A stretch of 64,000 nt of DNA from Stenotrophomonas maltophilia (GTDB lineage Bacteria > Pseudomonadota > Gammaproteobacteria > Xanthomonadales > Xanthomonadaceae), in the NCBI RefSeq assembly GCF_006970445.1, contig NZ_CP033877.1, positions 876,750 through 940,749 on the forward strand. The letters are read 5' to 3'. The position numbers were made by a program, and so were the translations under genes. The notes beneath the pieces were generated by a model. It saw only the letters and a program-made list of their open reading frames with translations. It had not been told where the DNA came from and ran no database searches. The number at the start of each line of letters is the position of its first letter. The first letter of the stretch is position 1. This document shows, in pieces, positions 35,736 through 46,984 of this stretch.

Positions 35736-36350
35736 ATGATCCATCTGCACTACATCGACGACGCGCTGCTGGTGGCCGAGAAGCCCGCCGGCCTGCTGTC
35801 CGTGCCCGGCCGCAGCGCCGAGAACCAGGACTGCGTGGTCGCGCGCCTGCAGGCGCTTTACCCGGATGCGTTGACCGTGCACCGCCTGGATCAGGTGACC
35901 TCCGGGCTGCTGCTGCATGCGCGTGGCAAGGACATGCAGGCGGCGTTGTCGATGCAGTTCGAGCAGCGCCAGGTCGGCAAGCGGTATGAAGCGGTGGTGC
36001 AGGGGCTGCTCGCGGGCGATGCCGGCGAAGTGGACCTGCCGTTGATCGTCGACTGGCTGAACCGGCCGAAGCAGATGATCGATCACGAACGCGGTAAGCC
36101 GGCACTGACGCGCTGGCGCGTAATGGCGCGTGATGTCGAAGCGCAGCGCACCCGCGTGGAGTTGGAACCGATCACGGGCCGCAGCCATCAGCTGCGCCTG
36201 CACATGGCCAGCCTGGGCCATCCCATCGTCGGTGACGTGCTGTATGACGCCGCGCCGGCGCAGCGTGTGCATCTGCATGCGCGCAACCTGAGCTTCACCC
36301 ACCCGGTGACGGGCGTGGCGCTCGCGTTCGAGTCCGCGACTCCGTTCTAG
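35736..36350 (+). CDS. rluA: Pseudouridine synthase RluA
   Basis: In E. coli RluA modifies U746 of 23S rRNA and U32 of several tRNAs. Start at ATG 35736 (MIHLHYIDDALLVAEKPAGL), 204 residues; an upstream extension would run through the mdh terminator. Family marks: EKPAGLLSVPGR, catalytic Asp in HRLDQVTSG, LPLIVDWLNRPKQ (close to RluA) and ITGRSHQLRLHM. There is no S4 domain, as in RluA. Repeat block 2 begins 7 nt after the stop. Confidence 0.9.
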   Translation: MIHLHYIDDALLVAEKPAGLLSVPGRSAENQDCVVARLQALYPDALTVHRLDQVTSGLLLHARGKDMQAALSMQFEQRQVGKRYEAVVQGLLAGDAGEVDLPLIVDWLNRPKQMIDHERGKPALTRWRVMARDVEAQRTRVELEPITGRSHQLRLHMASLGHPIVGDVLYDAAPAQRVHLHARNLSFTHPVTGVALAFESATPF

Positions 36351-36383
36351 GGGTTCGGCAGGGCTTGCAGCCCTGCACCTGCG

Positions 36384-36406
36384 GTAGTGCCGGCCGCTGG
36401 CCGGCA
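36384..36406 (+). repeat. Single SMAG element
   Basis: Canonical GTAG palindrome (CCGGCC/GGCCGG core) inserted immediately after the left boundary palindrome of block 2; block 1 lacks it. Confidence 0.85.
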
Positions 36407-36446
36407 ACAGCAATAGCAACAGCAACAGCGTGCATTCTGCGGGTTG

Positions 36447-36550
36447 GGCGGGGCGGTGTGGGTGGGCAGGACACGCCGTAAACCCGTCCATGGGGGCTCG
36501 ATGGCGCCATCCATGGCGCCCACGGTCCTGCCCACCCACACCGCCCCACC
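36447..36550 (-). repeat. Double-hairpin element 3
   Basis: Outer arms of 23 perfect base pairs (36450-36472 and 36525-36547), extendable past one mismatch. Compared with element 1, two positions in the arm changed on both sides, preserving pairing. Minus-strand core: P2 loop CATGGATG, P3 loop CATGGACG. Confidence 0.85.
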
Positions 36551-36606
36551 TCTGACAGATTTCCGCGGCTGTTGGTAACTGCGGCCGTCGTTCTGCGCCG
36601 CTGTTG

Positions 36607-36630
36607 GTAGGTGTCGACCTTGGTCGACAC
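36607..36630 (+). repeat. GTAG palindrome
   Basis: GTAG plus GTGTCGACC/GGTCGACAC, identical to the copy in block 1 at 28134. Confidence 0.8.
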
Positions 36631-36659
36631 GATTTTTCTTTCAGATATCGAATGAATCA

Positions 36660-36731
36660 TCCACGCATGGCGTGGATCTACCGTGTCGACCAAGGTCGAC
36701 ACCTACCAGAGCAGTCGACCAAGGTCGACAC
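36660..36731 (-). repeat. Cluster of reverse GTAG palindromes
   Basis: The GTAGATCCACGCC type reversed (36660-36681), the GTAGGTGTCGACC type reversed (36683-36706) and a third GTCGACC/GGTCGAC copy lacking the GTAG end (36714-36731). Confidence 0.75.
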
Positions 36732-36778
36732 CCGCCAAGGCAGAACGCCGTTCCGACAGATCGCGGCAGTCTGCCGAA

Positions 36779-36880
36779 GGCGGGGTGGGTCCGGTTGAGG
36801 GGGCGTGAGCCGCATGGATGCGGCGACCGAGCCTCCATGGACGGATTCACGGCGTCCCCCGCAACCGGACCCACCCCGCC
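36779..36880 (+). repeat. Double-hairpin element 4
   Basis: 25-bp outer arms (36779-36803 and 36856-36880) with one A-G mismatch. P2 is GCCGCAT-GG-ATGCGGC, differing from the others by a compensated swap. P3 contains a T-A pair where others have C-G. Loops are CATGGATG and CATGGACG. Confidence 0.85.
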
Positions 36881-37035
36881 ATCCCCCAGTAAGCCAGCTT
36901 CTGCTGTTGCTTCGGCTTCTGCAGGTGCAGGGCGCAGCCCTGCATGAAAATCCCACCCCCTACCAAGGTAGGGCGGCCCGCGCGGCAGCGCCGGACTATC
37001 CTCGAACCCATGACTTTGTCTGGGAGGGCTGCGTC

Positions 37036-38916
37036 ATGAACTACGAGGAAACCTACCGTCGCTCGATCGACGAGCCGGAGGCCTTCTGGGGCGAGGAAGC
37101 CAAGCGCATCCATTGGCACAAACCGCCGCAGCAGGTGCTCGATTACAGCAACCCGCCGTTCCGGCGCTGGTTCGTCGGTGGTGAAACCAATCTCTGCTAC
37201 AACGCCGTCGATCGCCACCTGGCCGAGCGCGCCGACCAGCTCGCGCTGGTTGCCATTTCCACCGAGACCAACAGCACCCGCGAGATCACCTATCGCCAGC
37301 TGTATCGCGAAGTGAACGACTTCGCCGCGGTGCTCAAGCATCTCGGCGTTGGCCACGGCGACCGCGTGGTGATCTACATGCCGAACATGGCCGAAGCCGT
37401 GTTCGCGATGCTGGCCTGCGCGCGCATCGGTGCGGTGCACTCGGTGGTGTTTGGTGGCTTCGCCGCGCACAACCTGGCGCTGCGCATCGACGATGCGAAG
37501 CCCAGGCTGCTGATCGCCGCCGATGCCGGCATGCGCGGTGGCAAGTTGATTCCGTACAAGCCGATGGTCGACGCCGCCTGCGCCGAAGCCACGTCGCCGC
37601 CGCCGCACGTGCTGATCGTGTCGCGCGGACTGGATGCAGCCGAGCCTCGCGTGTCGGGCCGCGATGTGGAATACGCCGCGCTGCGTGCGCAGGTGGGTGA
37701 AGTCGATGTGCCGGTGCAGTGGCTGGAAGCAAGTGAGCCGAGCTACCTGCTGTACACCTCCGGCACCACCGGCAAGCCGAAGGGCGTGCAGCGCGACGTG
37801 GGGGGCTACGCGGTGGCGATGGCGCAGTCGATGGAGACCGTGTTCGACTGCAAGCCGGGGCAGGTGATGTTCTCCACCTCCGATGTCGGCTGGGCGGTGG
37901 GCCATTCCTACAACGTGTACGGCCCGCTGATCGGCGGCTGCACCTCCCTGTTGTATGAAGGGCTGCCGACGAATCCGGACCCGGGCATCTGGTGGGCACT
38001 GTGCGAGCAGTACAACGTGCGCACCATGTTCTCTTCGCCCACCGCCATCCGCGTGCTGAAAAAGCACGACGCGGACTTCATCCATCGCCACGATCTGCGC
38101 GCGCTGAAGTATCTGTTCCTGGCCGGCGAGCCGCTGGACGAACCCACCGCGCACTGGATCAGCGAAGCGCTTGGCAAGCCGATCATCGACAACTACTGGC
38201 AGACCGAAACCGGCTGGCCGGCACTGACCCTGCTGCCGGGCCTGGAGATGAAGCCGGTGCGCTTCGGTTCGCCGGGCTTCCCCAACCTCGGCTACCGGAT
38301 GAAGGTGATCGATGAGAACACCGGCGAGGAAGTCGCCCCGGGGCAGAAGGGCGTGCTGGTGGTGTCGCCGCCGTTGCCGCCGGGCTGCATGAGCACGGTG
38401 TGGAACGACGACAGCCGTTTCCTGCAGAGTTACTTCAGCCACTTCAAGGAACTGCTGTACAGCTCGCTGGACTGGGCGATCCGCGATGATGATGGCTACA
38501 CCTTCATCCTCGGCCGCACCGATGATGTGATCAACGTGGCCGGGCACCGCCTGGGCACGCGCGAGATCGAGGAGGCCATTTCCAGTCACCCGCGCGTGGC
38601 CGAGGCCGCCGTGATCGGGGTCAAGGATGAGCTGAAGGGGCAGGTGCCGCTGGTGTTTGTCACCCTCAAGCAGGGTCTGGATGGCGAGGATCCGGCGCCG
38701 GTGGTGGCCGAGATGATGGCCACGGTGACCACCTCGCTCGGCGCGGTGGCGCGCCCGGCGCACGTGCACGTGGTCAATGCACTGCCCAAGACCCGTTCGG
38801 GCAAGCTGCTGCGGCGATCGTTGCAGGCGCTGGCGGAGCAGCGCGACCCGGGTGACCTGTCGACGCTGGACGACCCCAGCGCGCTGGAGGAGATCCGCCG
38901 GGCGCTGGGCCGCTGA
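37036..38916 (+). CDS. prpE: Propionyl-CoA synthetase type acyl-CoA ligase
   Basis: Activates propionate (or a similar short acid) to the acyl-CoA through an acyl-adenylate. Start at ATG 37036 (MNYEETYRRSIDEPEAFWG) after GGAGG, 626 residues; the open frame further upstream is repeat block 2. AMP-binding motif YTSGTTGKPKGVQRD near 240, DNYWQTETGWP, the LGRTDDVINVAGHRLGT hinge and the PKTRSGKLLRRSL acetyl-regulated lysine are present. The RDVGG after the P-loop is typical of PrpE rather than acetyl-CoA synthetase. No other prp gene is nearby. Confidence 0.88.
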   Translation: MNYEETYRRSIDEPEAFWGEEAKRIHWHKPPQQVLDYSNPPFRRWFVGGETNLCYNAVDRHLAERADQLALVAISTETNSTREITYRQLYREVNDFAAVLKHLGVGHGDRVVIYMPNMAEAVFAMLACARIGAVHSVVFGGFAAHNLALRIDDAKPRLLIAADAGMRGGKLIPYKPMVDAACAEATSPPPHVLIVSRGLDAAEPRVSGRDVEYAALRAQVGEVDVPVQWLEASEPSYLLYTSGTTGKPKGVQRDVGGYAVAMAQSMETVFDCKPGQVMFSTSDVGWAVGHSYNVYGPLIGGCTSLLYEGLPTNPDPGIWWALCEQYNVRTMFSSPTAIRVLKKHDADFIHRHDLRALKYLFLAGEPLDEPTAHWISEALGKPIIDNYWQTETGWPALTLLPGLEMKPVRFGSPGFPNLGYRMKVIDENTGEEVAPGQKGVLVVSPPLPPGCMSTVWNDDSRFLQSYFSHFKELLYSSLDWAIRDDDGYTFILGRTDDVINVAGHRLGTREIEEAISSHPRVAEAAVIGVKDELKGQVPLVFVTLKQGLDGEDPAPVVAEMMATVTTSLGAVARPAHVHVVNALPKTRSGKLLRRSLQALAEQRDPGDLSTLDDPSALEEIRRALGR

Positions 38917-38924
38917 CCCGGTAA

Positions 38925-38947
38925 TGCCGGCCAGCGGCCGGCACTAC
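38925..38947 (-). repeat. Single SMAG element
   Basis: Reverse-oriented SMAG 8 nt after the prpE stop, with a degenerate GTAA on its left side. Probably part of the prpE mRNA 3' end. Confidence 0.85.
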
Positions 38948-39100
38948 CCTCCGCGTCCAGCACTTGCGCTAAGCTCGGCCTGTCATCGACCTGCAATACG
39001 CGGCGCGCGCCGGGGAAGGCGCGCGTCGTTCGCGGATGGCACACAGGGGGGCGTGCCCGCGAGGGCGCGTCGGCATGGCGCATCAAGGGAGGGGGATGCA

Positions 39101-39604
39101 ATGGCATTGCTGCACGCCAAGACGGCTGCTGGCCGTCAGGAAATCGAAGACCGTGGCCGGCGCCTGCCGGCGGCACTGCGTTCAATCCTGCTGATGGTCG
39201 ATGGCCATCGCGATGACACCGAACTGCGCGGCCTGTTCGATGGCTTGCGCGCACCACCCGATGCACTGGAGCAGCTGGTCACGCAGGGCCTGATCGAAGT
39301 GATCGGCGGAAGCGCAGAGGCGGCACCGGCGCGCGGCATCAGCACCGGGCGCGAACAGGACCCGGCGCTGTACCAGCAGTTGTACGACGCGATGAGCGAG
39401 GCGGTGCGGCGCCATCTGGGGTTGAAGGGCTACTTCATGCAGTTGAAGATCGAGCGTTGCACCGATGCGCTGGCGCTGGAACGCCTGTGCCCGGAACTGT
39501 TGGCGGCGGTGGGCAAGGCGCGCAGCCCGGCGTTGGCCCAGCGCTGGTGGCAGGAAACCCAGTCGGCCGTGCTGAACGCTGGCCATGAGGTCGTGCAGGC
39601 CTGA
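39101..39604 (+). CDS. Hypothetical protein
   Basis: Not recognised. It is 167 residues from ATG 39101 (MALLHAKTAAGRQEIEDRGR) with AGGGAGGGGGA upstream. Residues about 20-65 (LPAALRSILLMVDGHRDDTE, then LEQLVTQGLIEVIGG) look like a small winged-helix segment seen in various regulators; the C-terminal half is helical with no signal peptide or membrane segment. Its stop is 46 nt before the SUFU-domain gene on the same strand, so the two may form an operon. Confidence 0.7.
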   Translation: MALLHAKTAAGRQEIEDRGRRLPAALRSILLMVDGHRDDTELRGLFDGLRAPPDALEQLVTQGLIEVIGGSAEAAPARGISTGREQDPALYQQLYDAMSEAVRRHLGLKGYFMQLKIERCTDALALERLCPELLAAVGKARSPALAQRWWQETQSAVLNAGHEVVQA

Positions 39605-39650
39605 GCCACGGCGTAAAGTGATCGGTTCACTTCCCCACAAGGAGTCCCGC

Positions 39651-40706
39651 GTGCAGGACGACCACGACGACACCGACACCCCTGGCTGGGACGCGATCAA
39701 TGCGGCGTTGGCGCCGCTGTATGCCGGCCAGGAACCCCGTCACTACGGTACGGCGTTGCCGTACACGCTGGGTGGCCAGGATCCGCTGGATGGCATCAGC
39801 GTGTACTGGGCAGATGCGCCGGTACCGCATTGGCACTACATCACCTACGGTTTCTCCGAGCTGTACGCCAAGGAGAGCAGTGATGCGACCGCCAGCGGCT
39901 ATGGTTTCGAGCTGACCTTCCGCCTCGCCGCCGAAGCCGGTGAGAACGCCGACAGCACGCCGCCAGTGTGGCCGATGAACCTGCTGCAGAACCTGGCGCG
40001 CTATGTGTTTGGCAGCGGCAATGTGTTCGAGGATGGCCACCACCTCAACGCCAACGGCCCGATCGCGCTGGAGACCGACACGCGGCTGTGCCACCTGGCC
40101 TTCATTGCCGACCCGCAGTTGCCGGCACGCGACACCGCCAATGGCAGCCTGCAGTTCCTGCAGCTGGTCGGATTGACCGATGAGGAGATGGAGGCGGTCA
40201 AGCGCTGGTCGACGCGCGGCGTGCTGCAGGCATTGCAGCCGGCCATGCCGCTGTGGATCAGCGACCTGCACCGCGGCAACCTGCTGGAGGATCCGGCACT
40301 GTCCGCACAGGTGAGGGCCGGCAGCGAGCACGAGGGCTCCAGCACCGGCATGCTGTTCATCGAGACGCTGGACTGGCGGCAGGAGGCGGGCGTCACCACG
40401 CTGGTGCTCGGCGCCGGCCAGGTGGCCAGCGTGTGCGAGCTGCTGCCGCTGCGCCTGCGCCACGGCAAATCGCTGGAACTGGTCAGCCGCGAGCGGCAGT
40501 GGGAATTCATTCCGGCCGCGCGCGGTGAAACCGGCGAGGTATCGGCCGACAGCGCGCGCTGGGCATTGGACGAGACGGGCCTGCAGGCCTTGGCAGGCGT
40601 GCGTGCCGAGCGCGGGATCTACCCGGTGGCCGGGGCGCTGCGCATCGAAGTGGTGCCGACCTACCTGCGCGATGCCAAGGGTGAAGTGATCCGCCAGATC
40701 GGTTGA
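39651..40706 (+). CDS. Suppressor-of-fused (SUFU) domain protein
   Basis: Start at GTG 39651 (MQDDHDDTDTPGWDAINAAL) 7 nt after AAGGAG; 351 residues. The N-terminal two thirds match the bacterial SUFU family: PHWHYITYGFSELYAKES, GYGFELTFRLA, PPVWPMNLLQNLARYVF, GHHLNANGPI. SUFU is a Hedgehog regulator in animals; bacterial versions are often found with polymorphic toxins as immunity-type proteins, but no toxin gene is adjacent here. Cytosolic, role unknown. Confidence 0.8.
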   Translation: MQDDHDDTDTPGWDAINAALAPLYAGQEPRHYGTALPYTLGGQDPLDGISVYWADAPVPHWHYITYGFSELYAKESSDATASGYGFELTFRLAAEAGENADSTPPVWPMNLLQNLARYVFGSGNVFEDGHHLNANGPIALETDTRLCHLAFIADPQLPARDTANGSLQFLQLVGLTDEEMEAVKRWSTRGVLQALQPAMPLWISDLHRGNLLEDPALSAQVRAGSEHEGSSTGMLFIETLDWRQEAGVTTLVLGAGQVASVCELLPLRLRHGKSLELVSRERQWEFIPAARGETGEVSADSARWALDETGLQALAGVRAERGIYPVAGALRIEVVPTYLRDAKGEVIRQIG

Positions 40707-40725
40707 TCACCCCGTTGGAGCCGAG

Positions 40726-40764
40726 GGGGTCAGAGCCGCCTGCTGCGCAGACGGATCCGACCCC
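40726..40764. repeat. GGGGTCAGA...GATCCGACCCC hairpin repeat, copy 1
   Basis: Outer stem GGGGTC/GACCCC, then an AGA/ATCC interior loop and variable inner stems CCG/CGG and CTGC/GCAG. The same frame with a different inner stem recurs at 50090-50128. It lies between the SUFU gene and the convergent gst gene and may end both transcripts. Confidence 0.65.
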
Positions 40765-40782
40765 GCTTGGTAGCCAGTGGCG

Positions 40783-41394
40783 TCAGGCCAGGCCTTCAGC
40801 CTTCAGTGCGGCCTGCACGCCGGCATCGGCATCCATGCGCGCCTTGTAGGCGGCCAGGTTGTCCAGGCCGGACAGGTCGACCTTGGTGCCGGCGGCCCAG
40901 CGCAGGGTGATGTAGAAGTACGGGTCGGCGAAGCTGCGGAAGCCGGCCAGCCAGGGCTTGTCGGCCAGCTGCTTGTCGGCGGTCTCGAACAGGCCACGCA
41001 GGCGCTTGTGTGCGGCGGCGCGGATCGCGTCGTACTGGCCTTCGTCGGCAATGAACTTGCCCGGCGAGAACAGCGGCGAGAAGGCCGGATGCACGTCGGA
41101 ATTGACGAAGGCCAACCAGCGGGTGGCTTCGGCGCGCTGGCGCGGGTTGCCATCGCCGCCGAGGCCGGCCTGCGGGAAGCTGTCGGCGATGTAGCCCATG
41201 ATCGCGGCGTTCTGCAGCAGCACGAAGTCGCCGTCGACCAGCGCGGGAACGGCGCCGGCCGGATTGATCTTGAGGAATTCCGGACCCTTCAGGGTGTCCT
41301 TGTTCAGCAGTTCAACCTCGAACGGCTGGCCGGTCCACTGCAGGGCGATGTGGTCGGCGGTGGAACAGGCACCGGGCTTGCTGTACAGCTTCAT
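40783..41394 (-). CDS. gst: Glutathione S-transferase, beta class
   Basis: Conjugates glutathione to electrophiles in the cytosol. Start at 41394 (MKLYSKPGACSTADHIALQW), 203 residues. Cys10 in KPGACS is the beta-class catalytic cysteine, NPAGAVPAL includes the cis-proline and LLQNAAIMGYIADSFP the glutathione-binding Gln/Asn region. Overall spacing matches E. coli GstA. Confidence 0.92.
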   Translation of the reverse strand: MKLYSKPGACSTADHIALQWTGQPFEVELLNKDTLKGPEFLKINPAGAVPALVDGDFVLLQNAAIMGYIADSFPQAGLGGDGNPRQRAEATRWLAFVNSDVHPAFSPLFSPGKFIADEGQYDAIRAAAHKRLRGLFETADKQLADKPWLAGFRSFADPYFYITLRWAAGTKVDLSGLDNLAAYKARMDADAGVQAALKAEGLA

Positions 41395-41478
41395 GGGAAC
41401 TCCAGGTGAGGCGGGCGGGAAACACCCACTATCCCAGAGCCTGCCGGCGGGCGGCAACGCTGCCGCCAGCACGGATCG

Positions 41479-41937
41479 TTACGACTGCCGCGGCTTGAGG
41501 TTCTGCACCTTATAGAAGGTGTGATCGCCGATGGTGGCCACCTGGTAGGCATTGCGCCAGTTTGGGCTGGCGATGGACAGCGCAGCAAAGTGGCTGGCAC
41601 CGGGCACGATCTCGCGGCGCTCGCCTGCGGGCAGCGCCCAGTTGCGCTCGGCGTCGAAGGCGACGTTCATCGCTTCGCTCCAGGCGGCGTCGTTGCCCAG
41701 CTGGGTGCCGGGAGAGACGATGGTCGGCGCGAACTGCTTGCGTGCGGTGACCACCTGGCACATCGAGTCGCCCCACAGGCCACTGTCGAGACGGCGCAGG
41801 GCGACCTCGGCGACGGCTTGCTGGCCGCGCAGGGTCTGGTCGCGGGCTTCCAGGTAAACGGTGGTGCTCAGACACAGTGAATCAGCGGCCGGCTGCGGCA
41901 ACAACTGCGACAGCCAGAGAATCCAGGCCAGTTTCAT
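41479..41937 (-). CDS. Cell wall hydrolase, SleB-like
   Basis: Predicted peptidoglycan hydrolase of the hydrolase_2 family. Start at 41937 (MKLAWILWLSQLLPQPAADS) after AAGGAGTTAT, 152 residues with an N-terminal signal peptide. The family core VYLEARDQTLRGQQAVAEVALRR with its catalytic Glu, and the later W-rich GASHFAAL region are visible. In spore-formers these act in germination; in this non-sporulating group the role is unclear. Confidence 0.8.
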   Translation of the reverse strand: MKLAWILWLSQLLPQPAADSLCLSTTVYLEARDQTLRGQQAVAEVALRRLDSGLWGDSMCQVVTARKQFAPTIVSPGTQLGNDAAWSEAMNVAFDAERNWALPAGERREIVPGASHFAALSIASPNWRNAYQVATIGDHTFYKVQNLKPRQS

Positions 41938-42234
41938 ATAACTCCTTGCTCCGTATGGGCCGCACTCTCCGGTTCCGGCCGCGGGGCGACAGGAGGCGGG
42001 GGACGACTTGGCGTCATGGGGAGGCGGCCATCGGGGCCGCCCCGTGGGCAGCCCCAAAAGAAACGATCAGTACCGATCGTGGGGGCTGCGCCGGCTCACC
42101 GGAAACTGGCTGGTGAGCGGAAAGATGGCGCAAGGTAGGGGGGCATAGCCGAACGCATCGTGAACCGCTCGGCTTGACATTCAGGTTCAACGGGGGTGAC
42201 GGAAATCACATTCCGCCCCCCATTCAGGCGCTCA

Positions 42235-44797
<2,563 letters not shown>

Positions 44798-44808
44798 TAC
44801 GGGGCAGC

Positions 44809-45441
44809 TCAGGGTGATTGCGGTTGCCGGCCAGCGGCCGGCACTACCGGCGCGGGCCGACCGATCCCGAACCAGCCCAGCGTGATCCCGCACAGCGGAC
44901 CGATCAGCAGGGCGAAGGCGAGGGTGCCGAGGCCGACATTGCCGCCCAACCACCAGCCCAGCAGCAATACGCTGCCTTCGATCAGGCTGCGCACCTTCCA
45001 GATCGGCCAGCCGGTGCGGGCATGCAGGCCGGTCATCAGGCCATCGCGTGGGCCGGGACCGAGGCGGGCGCCGATGTACAGGCCGGTGGCCAGCGCGACC
45101 AGCAGCATGCCCGCGCAGAACATCGCCAGCTGCCAGCCAAGGCCGACGGCCGGCGGCAGCAGCCACAGCCCGAACTGTGCGGAAGGGCCGATCAGCATCA
45201 CGTTGAGCACGGTGCCGACGCCTGGCTTCTGGCGCAGCGGCCACCACAGCAACAGCACCAGTGCGCCGATGACATTGGTCGCCAGGCCGAACGACAGCGG
45301 CGTCTGCGCGGCGATGCCCTGCGACAGCACATCCCACGGCGCTACACCGATGGCGGCACGGATCATCAGCGAGGCGCCGAAGCCGTACAGGAACAGGCCG
45401 GTGATCAGTTGCAGCAGGCGCAGGGGCAGGGCGGTGGGCAT
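44809..45441 (-). CDS. YczE-like integral membrane protein
   Basis: Start at 45441 (MPTALPLRLLQLITGLFLYG), 210 residues with about five hydrophobic helices. It contains GARLGPGPRDGLMTGLHARTGWP, a hallmark of the YczE/YyaS family whose function is not established. The final residues VVPAAGR are encoded by a reverse SMAG (44825-44847), so the C-terminus has been made or extended by the repeat. Upstream of it lies the oxidoreductase gene, same strand. Confidence 0.8.
   Translation of the reverse strand: MPTALPLRLLQLITGLFLYGFGASLMIRAAIGVAPWDVLSQGIAAQTPLSFGLATNVIGALVLLLWWPLRQKPGVGTVLNVMLIGPSAQFGLWLLPPAVGLGWQLAMFCAGMLLVALATGLYIGARLGPGPRDGLMTGLHARTGWPIWKVRSLIEGSVLLLGWWLGGNVGLGTLAFALLIGPLCGITLGWFGIGRPAPVVPAAGRQPQSP
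44825..44847 (-). repeat. SMAG inside the 3' end of the YczE-like gene
   Basis: Perfect SMAG in reverse orientation, wholly within the coding frame, translated as VVPAAGR near the C-terminus. Confidence 0.88.
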
Positions 45442-45523
45442 GGCAGTCTCGGGGGAACGGGATCTGTTTCCACTGTATCCCTGTTTCTTCAGCATCCATA
45501 GATACAGATGCCGGCCAATCCGC

Positions 45524-45565
45524 CGCTACAGCAGAGCCGAGCCCACGCTCGGCTCTGCTGTAGCG
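45524..45565. repeat. 18-bp perfect inverted repeat with GTAG-type ends
   Basis: The arms are 45524-45541 and 45548-45565, fully complementary, separated by CCCACG. The inner part GAGCCGAG/CTCGGCTC resembles a SMAG subtype extended outward. It lies 43 nt downstream of the oxidoreductase stop on the minus strand and may terminate that transcript. Confidence 0.75.
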
Positions 45566-45607
45566 CTCGAGCCCGGCCGAAAGCAGGATCCACGCCACGC
45601 GACGGGC

Positions 45608-46627
45608 TCAGTCGTCCCAGCCCGCCAGCGCCAGCTTGCCCACCGTGCGTCCGCTGGCCAGGCGCTGATGCGCGATGTCCAGGTTGGCCGCATTGATCGT
45701 GCCCAGCGTCTCGCTGAGCGTGCCGCGCAGCTGGCCGGCATCGATCATGCTGGCGGCGCGGCTGAGGATGCGGTGCTGCTCGATGCGGTCGGCGGTGGCG
45801 AAGCGCGACCGCGCGAACATGAATTCCCAGTGGATGCCGATGCATTTGGCCTTGTAGGGATCGCCGATGTGCAGCGCGCCACGCGGCTCGACGATCAGGC
45901 CGACATGGCCCTGCGGTGCCAGCAGCTGGCCCAGCTCGTCCCAGTAGTGGTCGGTGTCGGCCAGATTGAGCGCCACCTGCACCGCAGCGATGCCCAGCGC
46001 CTGCAACTGGGGCTGCAGTGGCTGCCGATGGTCGATCACGTGCGTGGCCCCCATCTGCCGGCACCAGTCGATCGAGGCCTCGCGCGAGGCGGTGGCGATC
46101 ACCTCGAAACCGGCATGGCGCGCCAGCTGGATCGCCATCGAGCCGACGCCGCCGGCGCCACCGATCACCAGCAGGTGCTGGCCGACATGGCGGCGGTCAT
46201 CCAGCTGCAGCGGCATGCGCTGGAACAGCAGTTCCCAGGCTGTGAGGGTGGTCAGCGGCAGCGCGGCCGCTTCAGCGAAGTCGAGCGTGGTCGGCTTGCG
46301 CGCGACCAGGCGCTCGTCCACCCACTGGTACTGGGCGTTGCAGCCCGGCCGGGTGACGTCGCCGGCGAAGTACACCTCGTCACCGGAGGCGAACAGGATG
46401 GCCTCGTCACCAATGGCTTCGACCACGCCGGCTGCGTCCCAGCCGAGCACCCGGGGGACCTCGAGGGTGGCCGGATCGGTGGCGGCCCGCTGCTTGCCAT
46501 CGACAGGGTTGACCGATACCGCTTCGATCCGCACCAGCAGGTCGCGGCCGCGAGGAGGCAGTGGCGGCGGCAACTGGACATCACGCAGGGCAGGCGCGTA
46601 TTCACGACTCAGGGCGACGGCTTTCAT
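45608..46627 (-). CDS. Zinc-type alcohol dehydrogenase-like oxidoreductase
   Basis: Medium-chain dehydrogenase/reductase. Start at 46627 (MKAVALSREYAPALRDVQLP), 339 residues. The GroES-like N-domain has VNPVDGKQR and VLGWDAAGVVEAIGD; the nucleotide-binding motif is LLVIGGAGGVGSMAIQLAR. The cysteines of a structural zinc site are missing, so it is probably a zinc-free NADPH quinone reductase type despite the family name. Substrate unknown. Confidence 0.85.
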   Translation of the reverse strand: MKAVALSREYAPALRDVQLPPPLPPRGRDLLVRIEAVSVNPVDGKQRAATDPATLEVPRVLGWDAAGVVEAIGDEAILFASGDEVYFAGDVTRPGCNAQYQWVDERLVARKPTTLDFAEAAALPLTTLTAWELLFQRMPLQLDDRRHVGQHLLVIGGAGGVGSMAIQLARHAGFEVIATASREASIDWCRQMGATHVIDHRQPLQPQLQALGIAAVQVALNLADTDHYWDELGQLLAPQGHVGLIVEPRGALHIGDPYKAKCIGIHWEFMFARSRFATADRIEQHRILSRAASMIDAGQLRGTLSETLGTINAANLDIAHQRLASGRTVGKLALAGWDD

Positions 46628-46984
46628 CACGGCTCCGGCTGGGTTCGTGATCCCATCATAAGGTTCCTCACGTTTCCGCAAACGCGCTGAACCGTGTGAT
46701 GCAGCGCGTTGCGCAATATGTCGTTTTTTGCGCTTAAACCCCGTCAAACCCTTGCAGCGTGTGGGTCTTGCGGATTTTCATCATCCTGTATAGGGTTTCA
46801 ACGTCGGACCGGTGGACGGTCGGGCGCAACACTTCACATGTTACGGGACTGTTAACATGGCCTTCACCCGCCTGAGCATAATGTTCGCGGCGGTGGCGTG
46901 CTGAATCGGCTGTCGTACATCGACGCACTAGTGCTGGCCCATGCCTCTACCGGTTTCATACCCCCGAAATAGGAGCTGTACTCA
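46628..46984 (+). promoter_or_regulatory. Upstream region of the OmpA-family gene
   Basis: A 357-nt gap between divergent genes with lower GC than its surroundings. It holds CATGTTA/TAACATG inverted repeats around 46837-46859 and a CATAAT at 46877-46882 that could be a -10, with TTAACA 19 nt upstream as a poor -35. An ATAGGAGCTG ribosome binding site precedes the ATG. A long leader is possible. No small gene was recognised. Confidence 0.4.

Larger units (their letters stand above)
36357..36943. repeat. Composite palindromic intergenic block 2
   Basis: A 587-bp block in the 685-bp gap between rluA and prpE, organised like block 1. Left boundary is the identical 26-bp REP-like palindrome (36357-36382), right boundary an inverted, slightly shortened copy (36921-36943). 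Contents: SMAG, (GCAACA)-type repeat, minus-oriented double-hairpin element, GTAG palindromes around an AT-rich patch (36631-36659), plus-oriented element and the complementary TGTTGC repeat. Nothing coding is visible. Confidence 0.85.

Noticed and set aside
36805..37035. N-terminal extension of PrpE
   Set aside because: It derives from element 4 and the block 2 boundary; ATG 37036 with GGAGG matches family starts.
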